Below are positions 53,263 to 60,849 of a stretch of DNA of 64,000 nt, piece after piece. The stretch covers positions 1 through 64,000 of the forward strand of contig NZ_WHTD01000024.1 of assembly GCF_009379765.1 (NCBI RefSeq), in the 5' to 3' direction. The position numbers were made by a program, and so were the translations under genes. The number at the start of each line of letters is the position of its first letter. The first letter of the stretch is position 1. Source of the DNA: Actinophytocola sp. GTDB lineage: Bacteria; Actinomycetota; Actinomycetes; Mycobacteriales; Pseudonocardiaceae. The notes under the pieces were generated by a model. It saw nothing but the letters and a program-made list of their open reading frames with translations, was not told where the DNA came from and searched no databases.

Positions 53263-55457
53263 CACTTCTCCCTTGGCAGGCCGAGGATCCGCTCACCGAC
53301 CAGGTTCAGCAACACCTGGGTCGTGCCGCCGGCGATGCTCAGACATCTGGTCAGCAGGAACTCGTGCAGCACCGGCCCGGAGGTCGCGTCCACCGCGGCG
53401 CCGGCCGGGCCGAGCAGGTCGACGGCGGCCTCGGCGACATCCTGCCGCTGGCGCACGCCGACGAGCTTGCACACGCTCGAGCCGGGGCCCGGATCACGCC
53501 CACCGAGCCGCCGCAACGTCTCCCGATGGTCCACAAGGGACACCGAGAGCCCCTGCGCCACCAGGGCGCCCAGCCGCTCACGGATGCCGTCGTCCTCGAC
53601 GAGCCCGCGATCCGTGGCCAGCGCGAGCAGCCGCTCGACGCCCTCGCCGAGCGACGAACCCGCGCCGATCGCGACCCGCTCGTTGGCGAGCGTGGTGCGG
53701 GCGAGCCGCCAGCCGCCGTCGACCTCGCCGACCACGCAGTCGTCCGGCACGAACACGCCGTCCAGGAACACCTCGTTGAACCGCGCCTCGCCGGTGATCT
53801 CCCGCAGCGGCCGCAGGGTGATGCCGTCGGTGCGCATGTCGACCAGGAAGTAGGTGATGCCGGCGTGCTTCGGGGCGTCGGGGTCGGTGCGGGCGAGGCA
53901 GATGGCCCAGTCCGCGCCGACCGCATCGGACGTCCACACTTTCTGCCCGTCGAGCCGCCAGCCGCCATCGACCCGGACGGCCTTGGTGCGCAACGCCGCG
54001 AGGTCCGAGCCGGCACCGGGCTCGGAGAACAGCTGGCACCACCGGAGCGCACCGCGCAGGGTCGGCGGCACGAAGCGCTCCTGCTGGTCAGGCGTGCCGT
54101 GCTCGAGGATCGTCGGCACCGCCCAGCCGCCGATCACCAGGTCCGGCCTGCCGATCCCGGCCCGGTCCAGCTCCTCGTCGATCACCACCTGCTCCCGCGG
54201 CGACGCCGCCAGCCCGTACGGCCGCGGCCAGTGCGGCATCAGGTAGCCCGACTCGGCGAGCCGCACCCGGCGTTCCTCGGCCGGTGCGGAGGCCAGCGCC
54301 ATGGCGAACGCGCGCGCGTCCCCGCGGGTCGCCTCGTCGTCCGTGTCGACGGTCAGCGCGCGGCGGACACCGGCCAGCGCGAGGTCGGCGACTTGCCGCC
54401 GCCACCGCGCGCCACCCCCGGCGAGCTGCCGGGAGGCGACCGCCCGGCGCAGGTAGAGGTGCGCGTCGTGCTCCCAGGTGAAGCCGATCCCGCCGAGCAC
54501 CTGGATGCAGTCCTTGGCGTTGGCGACCGCCGCGTCCAGGGCGATCGCCGCGGCCGCCGGCGCGGACAGCGAGCGCGGGTCCCGCGCGGCGTCCCAGGCG
54601 AGCGCGCCGGCCTGCTCGGCACGGCACAGCATCTCCGCGCACAGGTGCTTGACAGCCTGGAACGAGCCGATCGGCCGGTCGAACTGCTCGCGGACCTTGG
54701 CGTGGTCGACGGCCGTGCGCAGGCACCAGCGCGCGACCCCGGCGGCCTCGGCCGCGAACAGGGTCGCGGCCAGCGTGGTGACCGTGTTCGAGGGCGCGGC
54801 GGCGCCCAGCTCGGTGAGCACCCGGTCGGCCGGCACCGGTGCCCGGTCCAGCGTGATCCGGCCCAGCGGCCGGGAGAAGTCCAGCGGGTCGACGGTGGAC
54901 ACCGTGGCCCCGGAGGCCGACGGCTCGAGCACGAACCACACCGTGCGGCCACCGTCGGCCCGCGCGGGCAGCAGCAGGTACGCGCCGGCGTGCCCGCCCA
55001 GTACCACGTCGGTCGTGCCGGACACGACGATCCCGCCACCGCCGTCGTACCCGCCGTCACCGCCCGGTTCGGTGGTCAGCGTGCCCGGGGTGAGCGCGAC
55101 GCCCGCGGTTGCCTCGCCCTCGGCGAGGAGACGGGCCAGGGGCTCGGCCGGCGAGCCGACCACGAGCAGCGCCGCGAGCACGGTCGGCAGGACCGGGCCG
55201 GGCACGAGGTCCTCGGCGGCCTGCTCGACCGCGGCGGCCTGGTCGACCAGGGTGCCGCCGACCCCGCCGAGCCGTTCCGGCAGCGCGATTGCGAACAGGC
55301 CGAGCGTGGCGAGGTCCGGCCAGTGCGTCCGCCAGCCGGCCGGCTCGGCCGCTCCTGGCTCCGACGCGCGGACCGTGGCCAGCACACCCGCGCGCTTCGA
55401 CACGTCTCGAACCGAGTCCTGGATGGCGAGCTGCACCTCGGTGATCGCGATGGACAC
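53262..55457 (-). CDS. fadE34: FadE34 (ChsE3), two-domain acyl-CoA dehydrogenase
   Basis: A 731-residue fusion of two acyl-CoA dehydrogenase units, as in FadE34 (Rv3573c, 711 residues). The N-terminal half carries REQFDRPIGSFQAVKHLCAE and GGIGFTWEHDAHLYLRRAVA. The C-terminal half carries LFSEPGAGSDLAALRTKAVR and GGTTQVLLNLVGERILGLPR. GTG 55457 was chosen because upstream in-frame starts fall on the KstR box. Known role: dehydrogenation of the five-carbon side-chain CoA ester. Divergent from kstR, as in Mtb. Confidence 0.92.
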   Translation of the reverse strand: MSIAITEVQLAIQDSVRDVSKRAGVLATVRASEPGAAEPAGWRTHWPDLATLGLFAIALPERLGGVGGTLVDQAAAVEQAAEDLVPGPVLPTVLAALLVVGSPAEPLARLLAEGEATAGVALTPGTLTTEPGGDGGYDGGGGIVVSGTTDVVLGGHAGAYLLLPARADGGRTVWFVLEPSASGATVSTVDPLDFSRPLGRITLDRAPVPADRVLTELGAAAPSNTVTTLAATLFAAEAAGVARWCLRTAVDHAKVREQFDRPIGSFQAVKHLCAEMLCRAEQAGALAWDAARDPRSLSAPAAAAIALDAAVANAKDCIQVLGGIGFTWEHDAHLYLRRAVASRQLAGGGARWRRQVADLALAGVRRALTVDTDDEATRGDARAFAMALASAPAEERRVRLAESGYLMPHWPRPYGLAASPREQVVIDEELDRAGIGRPDLVIGGWAVPTILEHGTPDQQERFVPPTLRGALRWCQLFSEPGAGSDLAALRTKAVRVDGGWRLDGQKVWTSDAVGADWAICLARTDPDAPKHAGITYFLVDMRTDGITLRPLREITGEARFNEVFLDGVFVPDDCVVGEVDGGWRLARTTLANERVAIGAGSSLGEGVERLLALATDRGLVEDDGIRERLGALVAQGLSVSLVDHRETLRRLGGRDPGPGSSVCKLVGVRQRQDVAEAAVDLLGPAGAAVDATSGPVLHEFLLTRCLSIAGGTTQVLLNLVGERILGLPREK

Positions 55458-55468
55458 GACGGTCAGTA

Positions 55469-55480
55469 TAGAACGTGTTC
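55469..55480. promoter_or_regulatory. KstR operator upstream of fadE34 operon
   Basis: TAGAACGTGTTC, exact KstR core, 11 bp from the fadE34 GTG. It would control fadE34 and the downstream chsE1-chsE2-chsH2-chsH1-ltp2 genes, which have no box of their own. Confidence 0.9.
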
Positions 55481-55583
55481 CAGTTTTCGTGACGACGGCG
55501 ATGTGATCCAGAACCAACACGGTATTGACGTGTCCAGGGCATATTCGGGTGAACCGTTAGGTAAGCTAGCGATCGGCAGGCTG

Positions 55584-55595
55584 GAACACGTTTCG
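55584..55595. promoter_or_regulatory. KstR-like operator upstream of kstR (autoregulation)
   Basis: GAACACGTTTCG matches the KstR core in its first nine bases and is degenerate at the right end. It lies 18 bp before the kstR ATG, where an autoregulatory site is known in mycobacteria. Confidence 0.65.
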
Positions 55596-55613
55596 ACTAG
55601 GGGAACCGCACAG

Positions 55614-56252
55614 ATGGCAAGACCGCGCACTTCGGGGGCGAACGCGCTGAACGTCCTGACCGACGACGAGCTGGGCTCGGCGGCGCAACGCGACCGGCGC
55701 AAGCGAATCCTGGACGCCACGATCGCGCTGGCGTCCAAGGGTGGGTTCGAGGCCGTGCAGATGCGTGCCGTCGCCGAGAAGGCCGACGTCGCGCTCGGCA
55801 CGCTGTACCGGTACTTCCCGTCCAAGATCCACCTGCTGGTTTCCGGGCTCGCCCGCGAGCTCGAGCGCGGCCAGGAGCGCACCGAACGCGCGACGATCCC
55901 CGGCGACACCGCCTACGACCGGCTGCTGTTCGTGCTGGGCCGGATCACCCGCGCCATGCAGCGCGACCCCAACCTCACCGAGGCCATGACCCGCGCGTTC
56001 ATGTTCGCCGACGCGTCCGCGTCGTCCGAGGTGGACACCGTCGGCAAGCTGATCGACCGGATGTTCACCCGCGCGCTGCACGAGGGCGAGGCCACCGACG
56101 AGGACCGAGCGATCGCCCGGGTGATCGGCGACGTGTGGCTGTCCAACCTGGTCGCCTGGGTCACCCGGCGCGCGTCCGCGAGCGACGTGGCGGAGCGGCT
56201 CGAGCTGACCGTGCGCCTGCTCCTGCAGCAACGCGGGGCGACGGGACGCTAG
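55614..56252 (+). CDS. kstR: KstR, TetR-family repressor of sterol catabolism
   Basis: A 212-residue TetR-family repressor recognised as KstR (Rv3574). DNA-binding domain: RDRRKRILDATIALASKGGF, then the helix-turn-helix AVAEKADVALGTLYRYFPSK at about 44-63. The ligand domain follows with RAFMFADASASSEVDTVGKL. Known: 3-oxo-cholestenoyl-CoA-type thioesters release it from TAGAACnnGTTCTA sites, matching at least six such boxes in this window. Divergent from fadE34. The ATG at 55614 gives the expected N-terminal arm. Confidence 0.95.
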   Translation: MARPRTSGANALNVLTDDELGSAAQRDRRKRILDATIALASKGGFEAVQMRAVAEKADVALGTLYRYFPSKIHLLVSGLARELERGQERTERATIPGDTAYDRLLFVLGRITRAMQRDPNLTEAMTRAFMFADASASSEVDTVGKLIDRMFTRALHEGEATDEDRAIARVIGDVWLSNLVAWVTRRASASDVAERLELTVRLLLQQRGATGR

Positions 56253-56448
56253 TGCCCGTGGATCATCGGGTACGGGTTGACGTGGCTTGGCCCAAAGCCC
56301 CGCACCGACCAACGCAACCTCAGGGGACCGTGACGCCACCCAACCACCAACCACCAGAGATCCGCACCATCCCCCGGAACGCAACCAACACTTTTAATCC
56401 CGGGGAGGCGGACTAGCCGATCATCTCGTCGCACGGCATGCTGGGCTG
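56253..56448. other. Gap between kstR and methyltransferase
   Basis: Contains low-complexity CCACCCAACCACCAACCACC and a stretch CACTTTTAATCCCGGGG, but no clear hairpin or operator. No gene is supported here. Confidence 0.5.
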
Positions 56449-57060
56449 GTGGGTAGCGAACGGATTGCGGCTTTCGACCAGATAGGCAGGCTGTACGACG
56501 AGTCCTTCGTCGAGCGCGACGCGCAGCTCGCGGAGGGCGCATGGCTCGTCGACCAGCTCGAACGGCCGGCCAGGGTGCTCGATCTCGGCTGCGGCAGCGG
56601 GCTGCCGACCGCCAAGCAGCTGCTCGACACCGGCATCGAGGTCGTCGGCACCGACGAGTCCGCGGTGATGCTCGAGCTCGCCGAGCAGCAGGCACCCGGC
56701 GGCAGCTACCTGCACCGCGACCTGCGTGACCTCACCGGGCTCGGCGAGTTCGATGCCGCCGTGGCGTTCTTCTCGCTGATCATGCTGTCCAAGGCGGACA
56801 TCCCGCCGCTGCTGCGCGGGCTGCACGCCGCGCTGCGCGGGCCGAAGCTGCTGCAGGTCGCCATGGTGCTTGGCGACTTCGACCAGTTCCAGATCAGCTT
56901 TCTCGGCGTGCCGGCGCAGGTGTGCGCCTACCCGCCGGACGACCTGCGCCAGGTGGTCACCGACGCCGGCTTCGAGGTCATCGAGCTGCGCGAGGTCGCC
57001 GCGGAGGCCGAGCCGAACCGGCTCGAGGTGCAGATCTACCTACGGGCTCGGGCGGTCTAG
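56449..57060 (+). CDS. SAM-dependent methyltransferase (class I)
   Basis: A 203-residue class I methyltransferase. The SAM-binding motif VLDLGCGSG is at residues 43-51, the acidic residue after strand 2 is in VVGTDES, and motif IV-like FDAAVAFFSLIML follows. Its stop codon TAG is the first half of the CTAG end of a repeat element. The acceptor is unknown. Nothing ties it to sterol catabolism other than being next to kstR. Confidence 0.85.
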   Translation: MGSERIAAFDQIGRLYDESFVERDAQLAEGAWLVDQLERPARVLDLGCGSGLPTAKQLLDTGIEVVGTDESAVMLELAEQQAPGGSYLHRDLRDLTGLGEFDAAVAFFSLIMLSKADIPPLLRGLHAALRGPKLLQVAMVLGDFDQFQISFLGVPAQVCAYPPDDLRQVVTDAGFEVIELREVAAEAEPNRLEVQIYLRARAV

Positions 57061-57225
57061 GTCGTGTCTCGTGGGTCTTGGTCGATGGGATTCGTGATCC
57101 AGCTGTCTCCTGGCTAGGCGGAGGGAGGTCGCGCATACCGGGTTGTATTCGGGCCTTCCGACAACGCGGCCAGGGGGCATCTGGGCGCGAATACCACGAT
57201 CCAAGATCCGCGAGACATGGCCTAG
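57058..57225. repeat. Interspersed hairpin element, copy 2
   Basis: The outer arms TGTCTCGTGGGTCTTGG and CCAAGATCCGCGAGACA pair across about 160 bp with a few mismatches. The inner core (CATACCGGGTTGTATTCGGG, CGACAACGCGGCCAGGGG) is that of copy 1 at the window start. Begins and ends in TAG/CTAG. Tandem with copy 3 at a 165-bp period. Confidence 0.85.
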
Positions 57226-57390
57226 GTCGTGTCTCGTGGATCTTGGTCGATGGGATTCGTGATCCAGCTGGCTCCTGGCAAGGCGGCGGAAGGTCGCGCA
57301 TACCGGGTTGTATTCGGGCCTTCCGACAACGCGGCCAGGGGGCATCTGGGCGCGAATACCACGATCCAAGATCCGCGAGACATGGCCTAG
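57223..57390. repeat. Interspersed hairpin element, copy 3
   Basis: Near-identical tandem copy of the preceding element; differences are concentrated in the outer arm and at TCCTGGCAAGGCGGCGGAAG. It ends in a CTAG that provides the stop codon of the convergent sigma-factor gene. Together with copy 2 it fills the entire 326-bp gap between convergent genes, so no other feature is supported there. Confidence 0.85.
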
Positions 57391-57995
57391 ACCCATTCGG
57401 CGCGGGACAGGGCGGCACGCAGCTTCGCGAGCGCGCGGTGCTGGGTGACCCGGACCGCGGTCGGGGTCAGGCCGACGGCGGTCGCGGTCTCCTGGGCGGA
57501 GAGGCCGACGATCAGCCGCAGGCGCAGGATCTCGCGCTGCCGCGGGGGCAGCGTGTCGAGCAGGCCGGAGAGGCGATCGCGCAGGTCGGCGGCCATGACC
57601 TGCTGCTCGGGGCTGGCGCTCACGTCGATGCCGTCCGGCACGTCGGCCGACGGGTCGGACCGGTCACGGCCCGCGCGCCGGTAGTGGTCGGCCACCTTGT
57701 GCGCGGCGATGCCGTACACGAACGGAAGGAACGACTCGGGCTCGTCGTTGTAACGGGTCAGCGCGCCGAGCACCGCCACACAGATCTCCTGGGCGACGTC
57801 GTCCGCCGAGGAGTACGCCGAGCCACTGCGACCGATCCGTGACCGACAGTAACGAACAATCGCCGGGCGAATCCACGTGAAGAGGGTCGCGATCGCGTCC
57901 CGCTCGCCAGCCATGGACGAGATGACGAGCTGATGGAACGCGGCGCTCTTCAGTCTCGCGAAGATTTCCGTGGCATCAGACGAGATGACCTGCAT
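57387..57995 (-). CDS. ECF-type RNA polymerase sigma factor (SigD/ShbA-like)
   Basis: A 202-residue group 4 sigma factor. Region 2 shows SSADDVAQEICVAVLGAL and FVYGIAAHKVADHYRR, region 4 LPPRQREILRLRLIVGLSAQ with the helix TAVGLTPTAVRVTQHRALA. The segment AIATLFTWIRPAIVRYCRSR is typical of the SigD/ShbA group. ATG 57995 was chosen because it precedes the conserved start; the frame is open further upstream. No anti-sigma gene is adjacent. Function beyond promoter recognition is inferred from the group. Confidence 0.88.
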   Translation of the reverse strand: MQVISSDATEIFARLKSAAFHQLVISSMAGERDAIATLFTWIRPAIVRYCRSRIGRSGSAYSSADDVAQEICVAVLGALTRYNDEPESFLPFVYGIAAHKVADHYRRAGRDRSDPSADVPDGIDVSASPEQQVMAADLRDRLSGLLDTLPPRQREILRLRLIVGLSAQETATAVGLTPTAVRVTQHRALAKLRAALSRAEWV

Positions 57996-58384
57996 GTGAG
58001 TGATACTCGTGAATTCGCCCGGACCGGCAACAGAGTCCAAAGGCCCTAGGAAGATAGTGCGGTTGCACCCGCAAACACCTCCCCGTCGCGACAACTCCGC
58101 GAGTATCCGAAATTCAGCGCCGTGCCAACCTGCCGGGCCGCCCGCGCGACGGGTCAGTCGGCAGGTCGCGGGCGGGGCGAATCAGACTGTTCGGTCTTGT
58201 TCGGGCGTCTGTTGGTGATCTCCGCCGGTCCACCCGCCGCACCGGCCGCGGTCGTAAGCGCAGGCCGCGCCATATTTGCAAATTGCGGGCGAAGCTGTCA
58301 CGCGACGGTCGCATTTCTCGGCGGATAGTTGCAAACACACCATTCGCCACCCATAACTGATAGTGCCGGCCGTACGCTTATCCC
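57996..58384. other. 389-bp divergent intergenic region, sigma factor / GAF-ANTAR
   Basis: AT-richer patches occur near both genes (TTTGCAAATTGCGGG at about 58276; CATAACTGATAGTGCCGG before the GAF-ANTAR start), where promoters are expected, but no consensus -35/-10 pair is convincing. An inverted pair of CGCCCGCGCGACGGG and GGTCGCGGGCGGGGCG surrounds 58130-58180. I see no coding sequence. Confidence 0.5.
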
Positions 58385-59098
58385 GTGACCAGCACGCCAG
58401 TGGAAGAGCTGGCCGAGACCTTCGTCGAACTCGCCGACACCATGGTCGACGGGTGCGATCAGGGTGCCTTCCTCAACCTGCTGGCGGATCGGTGCGCACG
58501 GCTGCTCGACCTGCCGGCGGCGGCGTTGTTGCTGGTGGAGCACGGTGGCCAGGCGCGCATGGAGGGTGCGTCGGACGACCCGACGAGGGTGCTGGCGCGA
58601 CTCGACGAGGGGCCGGGCCCGGACTGCGCTCGCAGTGGGGAGCCGGTGATCGCGCCGGATCTGACCAGGACATCCCTGCGCTGGCCCGAGTTCACCGCGC
58701 TGGCTCTGTCGACCGGTTTCACCAGCGCGCACGCGCTGCCGATGCGCAGGCGGTCGTCCGTGATCGGTTCGCTGACCCTCTTCAGCGAGGACATCGGCGA
58801 GCTGGACAAGGCGACCGGCCGGGTCGGCCAAGCCGCGGCGGACCTCGCGACGATCGGCTTGTTGCAGATCAGAGCACTGCGCCGGCAGGAGGAAATAGCG
58901 GGCCAGCTGCAGCACGCGCTGACCAGCCGGGTGGTGATCGAGCAGGCGAAGGGCGTCACCGGTGAGCGGATGGGGCTGGGCATGGACGCGGCGTTCAACG
59001 CGCTGCGGCGGTACGCGCGGAGCAACAATGTGCGGATAGCGGAGCTGGCCGCCTCGGTGGTCGACGGCTCGTTCGACACGGGCTTACTGGAACCCTGA
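58385..59098 (+). CDS. GAF-ANTAR regulator (RNA-binding antiterminator type)
   Basis: A 237-residue protein with a GAF sensor domain (residues about 25-165) and a C-terminal ANTAR three-helix domain (about 180-230, with SRVVIEQAKGVTGERMGLGM and AFNALRRYARSNN). Family knowledge: such proteins sense a signal through GAF and bind stem-loop RNA to prevent termination. GTG start at 58385. No target hairpin pair was identified nearby. Confidence 0.87.
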   Translation: MTSTPVEELAETFVELADTMVDGCDQGAFLNLLADRCARLLDLPAAALLLVEHGGQARMEGASDDPTRVLARLDEGPGPDCARSGEPVIAPDLTRTSLRWPEFTALALSTGFTSAHALPMRRRSSVIGSLTLFSEDIGELDKATGRVGQAAADLATIGLLQIRALRRQEEIAGQLQHALTSRVVIEQAKGVTGERMGLGMDAAFNALRRYARSNNVRIAELAASVVDGSFDTGLLEP

Positions 59099-59274
59099 GC
59101 CGGACATTCCGGTGCCCGATTCGCGAACCGTGTATATAACGAATCGAGCAGCGCGCCTCAATCGGGCTAACCCGCACGGGGGATCCGCCTGGATTTCGCG
59201 GCGACCAAGATCAAAATTGGCAGGGCGGAGCCAAATGCCCACCGGCCGACCGGGTGGCAATCGATCCAGAAGCA

Positions 59275-59940
59275 CTACTCCGCGGCCGGCTTCAGGCGGT
59301 CGATGGACTCACGCATGTGGGACTCGATCAGCCGGAGCAGCAGCTCCTCGTCCCCGTCGGAGATGGCGTCCACCAGCACGCGGTGCTCCAGCACCAGGTC
59401 GTGCGGCTCCGGGTAGTGCTCCTGCAGCGCGGCCAGGCACATCCGCGTCTCCACGAGCAGGGTCTGCGCCATCCGCTCCAACCGCGAGTTGCCCGAGCAG
59501 CTCACCAGCGCGAGGTGGAAGGCCTGGTCGGCGTCGCTCATCGCGTTGCGGTCTGCGGACTCCGCGGCGGTCACCAGGTTGTCCAGCGACTCGGCCAGGC
59601 GCACCACCGCCTCGCCGCGGTTGCCCTTCATGATCAGCTCGCAGGCCGTCCGCTCGATCGCCAGCCGCGCCAGGTAGATGTCGCGCACGTCCTCGGCGTC
59701 CAGGTCGATGACGAACAGCCCCCGGTGCCGCTCCCCGCGCAGCAGCCCCTCCTGCACCAGCCGCTGCATCGCCTCCCGCAGCGGGCCGCGGCTCACCTCG
59801 AACCGGGCCGCGAGCTCCGCCTCGCCGAGCTGGGTGCCGGGCGCGAAGACCCCGTACATGATCGCCGAGCGCAGTTGGTCCGCGATGAGCTCCGCGGTCG
59901 ACTGCCTCGCGACCGGTTCCAACTCGCCCAGCTCACTCAC
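59275..59940 (-). CDS. GntR-family regulator (FadR/FCD type)
   Basis: A 221-residue GntR regulator: winged helix with GTQLGEAELAARFEVSRGPL and REAMQRLVQEGLL, then an FCD domain with the metal-binding histidines in DQAFHLAL, LEHRVLVDA and ESHMRES. The GTG at 59940 overlaps the TGA of a repeat-encoded micro-ORF. It heads toward a cluster of catabolic genes where two identical operators of TnGTnnACnA type (GATTGTTGACAATC) occur, most likely its targets. Confidence 0.9.
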   Translation of the reverse strand: MSELGELEPVARQSTAELIADQLRSAIMYGVFAPGTQLGEAELAARFEVSRGPLREAMQRLVQEGLLRGERHRGLFVIDLDAEDVRDIYLARLAIERTACELIMKGNRGEAVVRLAESLDNLVTAAESADRNAMSDADQAFHLALVSCSGNSRLERMAQTLLVETRMCLAALQEHYPEPHDLVLEHRVLVDAISDGDEELLLRLIESHMRESIDRLKPAAE

Positions 59941-60014
59941 GACTCCCCCTCGCAGGCTCGGTCGCGCCGCTCGCGGACACCCTGTATCAATGACTCGCTC
60001 GCAAGCTCGCTCAT
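59937..60014 (-). CDS. Repeat-encoded 25-residue micro-ORF, downstream unit
   Basis: Reads SELASESLIQGVRERRDRAC and then EGES. ATG overlaps the stop of the preceding micro-ORF; TGA overlaps the GntR GTG. A role as translation relay is more likely than a stable peptide. Inference only. Confidence 0.45.
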   Translation of the reverse strand: MSELASESLIQGVRERRDRACEGES

Positions 60015-60088
60015 GACTCCCCCTCACAGGCTCGGTGCCGCCGCTCGCGGACACCCTGTAACACTGACTCGCTCGCAAGCTCGCTCAT
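60011..60088 (-). CDS. Repeat-encoded 25-residue micro-ORF, upstream unit
   Basis: Reads SELASESVLQGVRERRHRAC and then EGES. GGAGG lies about eight bases upstream of its ATG (minus strand, near 60096-60100), a proper ribosome site that the GntR gene itself lacks. This supports entry of ribosomes here and relay through both units. Confidence 0.5.
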   Translation of the reverse strand: MSELASESVLQGVRERRHRACEGES

Positions 60089-60105
60089 GTCCCCAATCCT
60101 CCAAG

Positions 60106-60828
60106 TCAAGCGAACAAGGCGCCCAGCCCCGGCCGCGGCGCGGTGTCGCCGACCAACCGCAGCCCCTCCCAGACGCTCACCTGGTTCGCGGTCAGCACCG
60201 GCTTGCCCAGCCGCTGCTCGAGATCCTCCAGCCACGCCACCGTGTGCAGCGCGGTGTCGGGCACCAGCACGGCCTCGGCGCCGGGGTGGTCGTTGGCGGC
60301 GACGAACTCCAGCACGTCGTCCCGACCGAGGGTGCCGACCTCCGCCGCCGTGATGATTCCCTTGCAGGACAACGACACGACCTCGATGGAGGCCGCGCTC
60401 AGGAAGCCGACGAACCGCTCAGCCACGTCCCGCGGGTACGTCGCGGCCACCGCGACCCGGGACACGCCGAGGTGCCGAACCGCGTTGACGAAGGCGAAAG
60501 AGGTGCTCGACGCCGGTACGTCGGCCGCCGCCCGCACACCGTCCACTTGGGCCGTCGCACCGTCCCAACCGAACACGAAGCTGCCGCTGGTACACGCCCA
60601 CACCGCGGCGTCGACCCCGAGCGAGCGCAACGAGCGGGCGCCTTCGCCGAGCACGTCGTCGCCACCGATGTCCAGCAGCGCGTCGACCCGGTGGGCGTCC
60701 TCGCGCATCAGCGTGTGCACCACGGGCAGGCGCACCGGCCGGCCAGCAGCGGCCAGCAGCCGCTCCATGGTCGGGTAGTCGTCCTCCGCGCTGTAGCCGG
60801 GGTACAGGAAACCGACGGTGTGGCTCAT
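60106..60828 (-). CDS. Asp/Glu racemase-fold enzyme (maleate isomerase-like), one Cys missing
   Basis: A 240-residue protein of the Asp/Glu racemase superfamily that also includes maleate isomerase and arylmalonate decarboxylase. The first active-site Cys is present in VWACTSGSFVFG. At the second site, where the neighbour has ISCTNVPT, this protein reads VPDTALHT, so that Cys is replaced. The conserved ending PVLTANQVSVWEGLRL is kept. ATG 60828 abuts a GATTGTTGACAATC operator. Reaction is unknown; loss of one Cys suggests a different chemistry from its paralogue. Confidence 0.8.
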   Translation of the reverse strand: MSHTVGFLYPGYSAEDDYPTMERLLAAAGRPVRLPVVHTLMREDAHRVDALLDIGGDDVLGEGARSLRSLGVDAAVWACTSGSFVFGWDGATAQVDGVRAAADVPASSTSFAFVNAVRHLGVSRVAVAATYPRDVAERFVGFLSAASIEVVSLSCKGIITAAEVGTLGRDDVLEFVAANDHPGAEAVLVPDTALHTVAWLEDLEQRLGKPVLTANQVSVWEGLRLVGDTAPRPGLGALFA

Positions 60829-60842
60829 GATTGTTGACAATC
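60829..60842. promoter_or_regulatory. Putative GntR operator, copy 1
   Basis: GATTGTTGACAATC, a 6-2-6 palindrome of the TnGTnnACnA type bound by FadR-group GntR proteins. Lies directly against the start codon of the first racemase-fold gene. An identical site is at 62204. Confidence 0.75.
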
Positions 60843-60849
60843 CTAGCGC

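Larger units (their letters stand above)
59937..60090 (-). repeat. MIRU-like tandem repeat, two 74-bp units
   Basis: Two units (each beginning ATGAGCGAGCTTGCGAGCGA on the minus strand and ending CGAGCCTGCGAGGGGGAGTC) with a 74-bp period. Each unit is a complete 25-codon ORF. The units overlap each other and the GntR start by ATGA/GTGA. Same family as 42594-42746, 17 kb away on the other strand, with a 75-bp unit there. Confidence 0.88.

Noticed and set aside
55614-56252. KstR2
   Set aside because: Divergent from fadE34 with a KstR-type box and with KstR-specific sequence; the KstR2 gene is not in this window.
59099-59274. Terminator or small RNA between GAF-ANTAR and GntR genes
   Set aside because: Only a weak CCACCGG/CCGGGTGG stem is seen; both neighbours converge, so a terminator is expected, but the sequence does not clearly show one.
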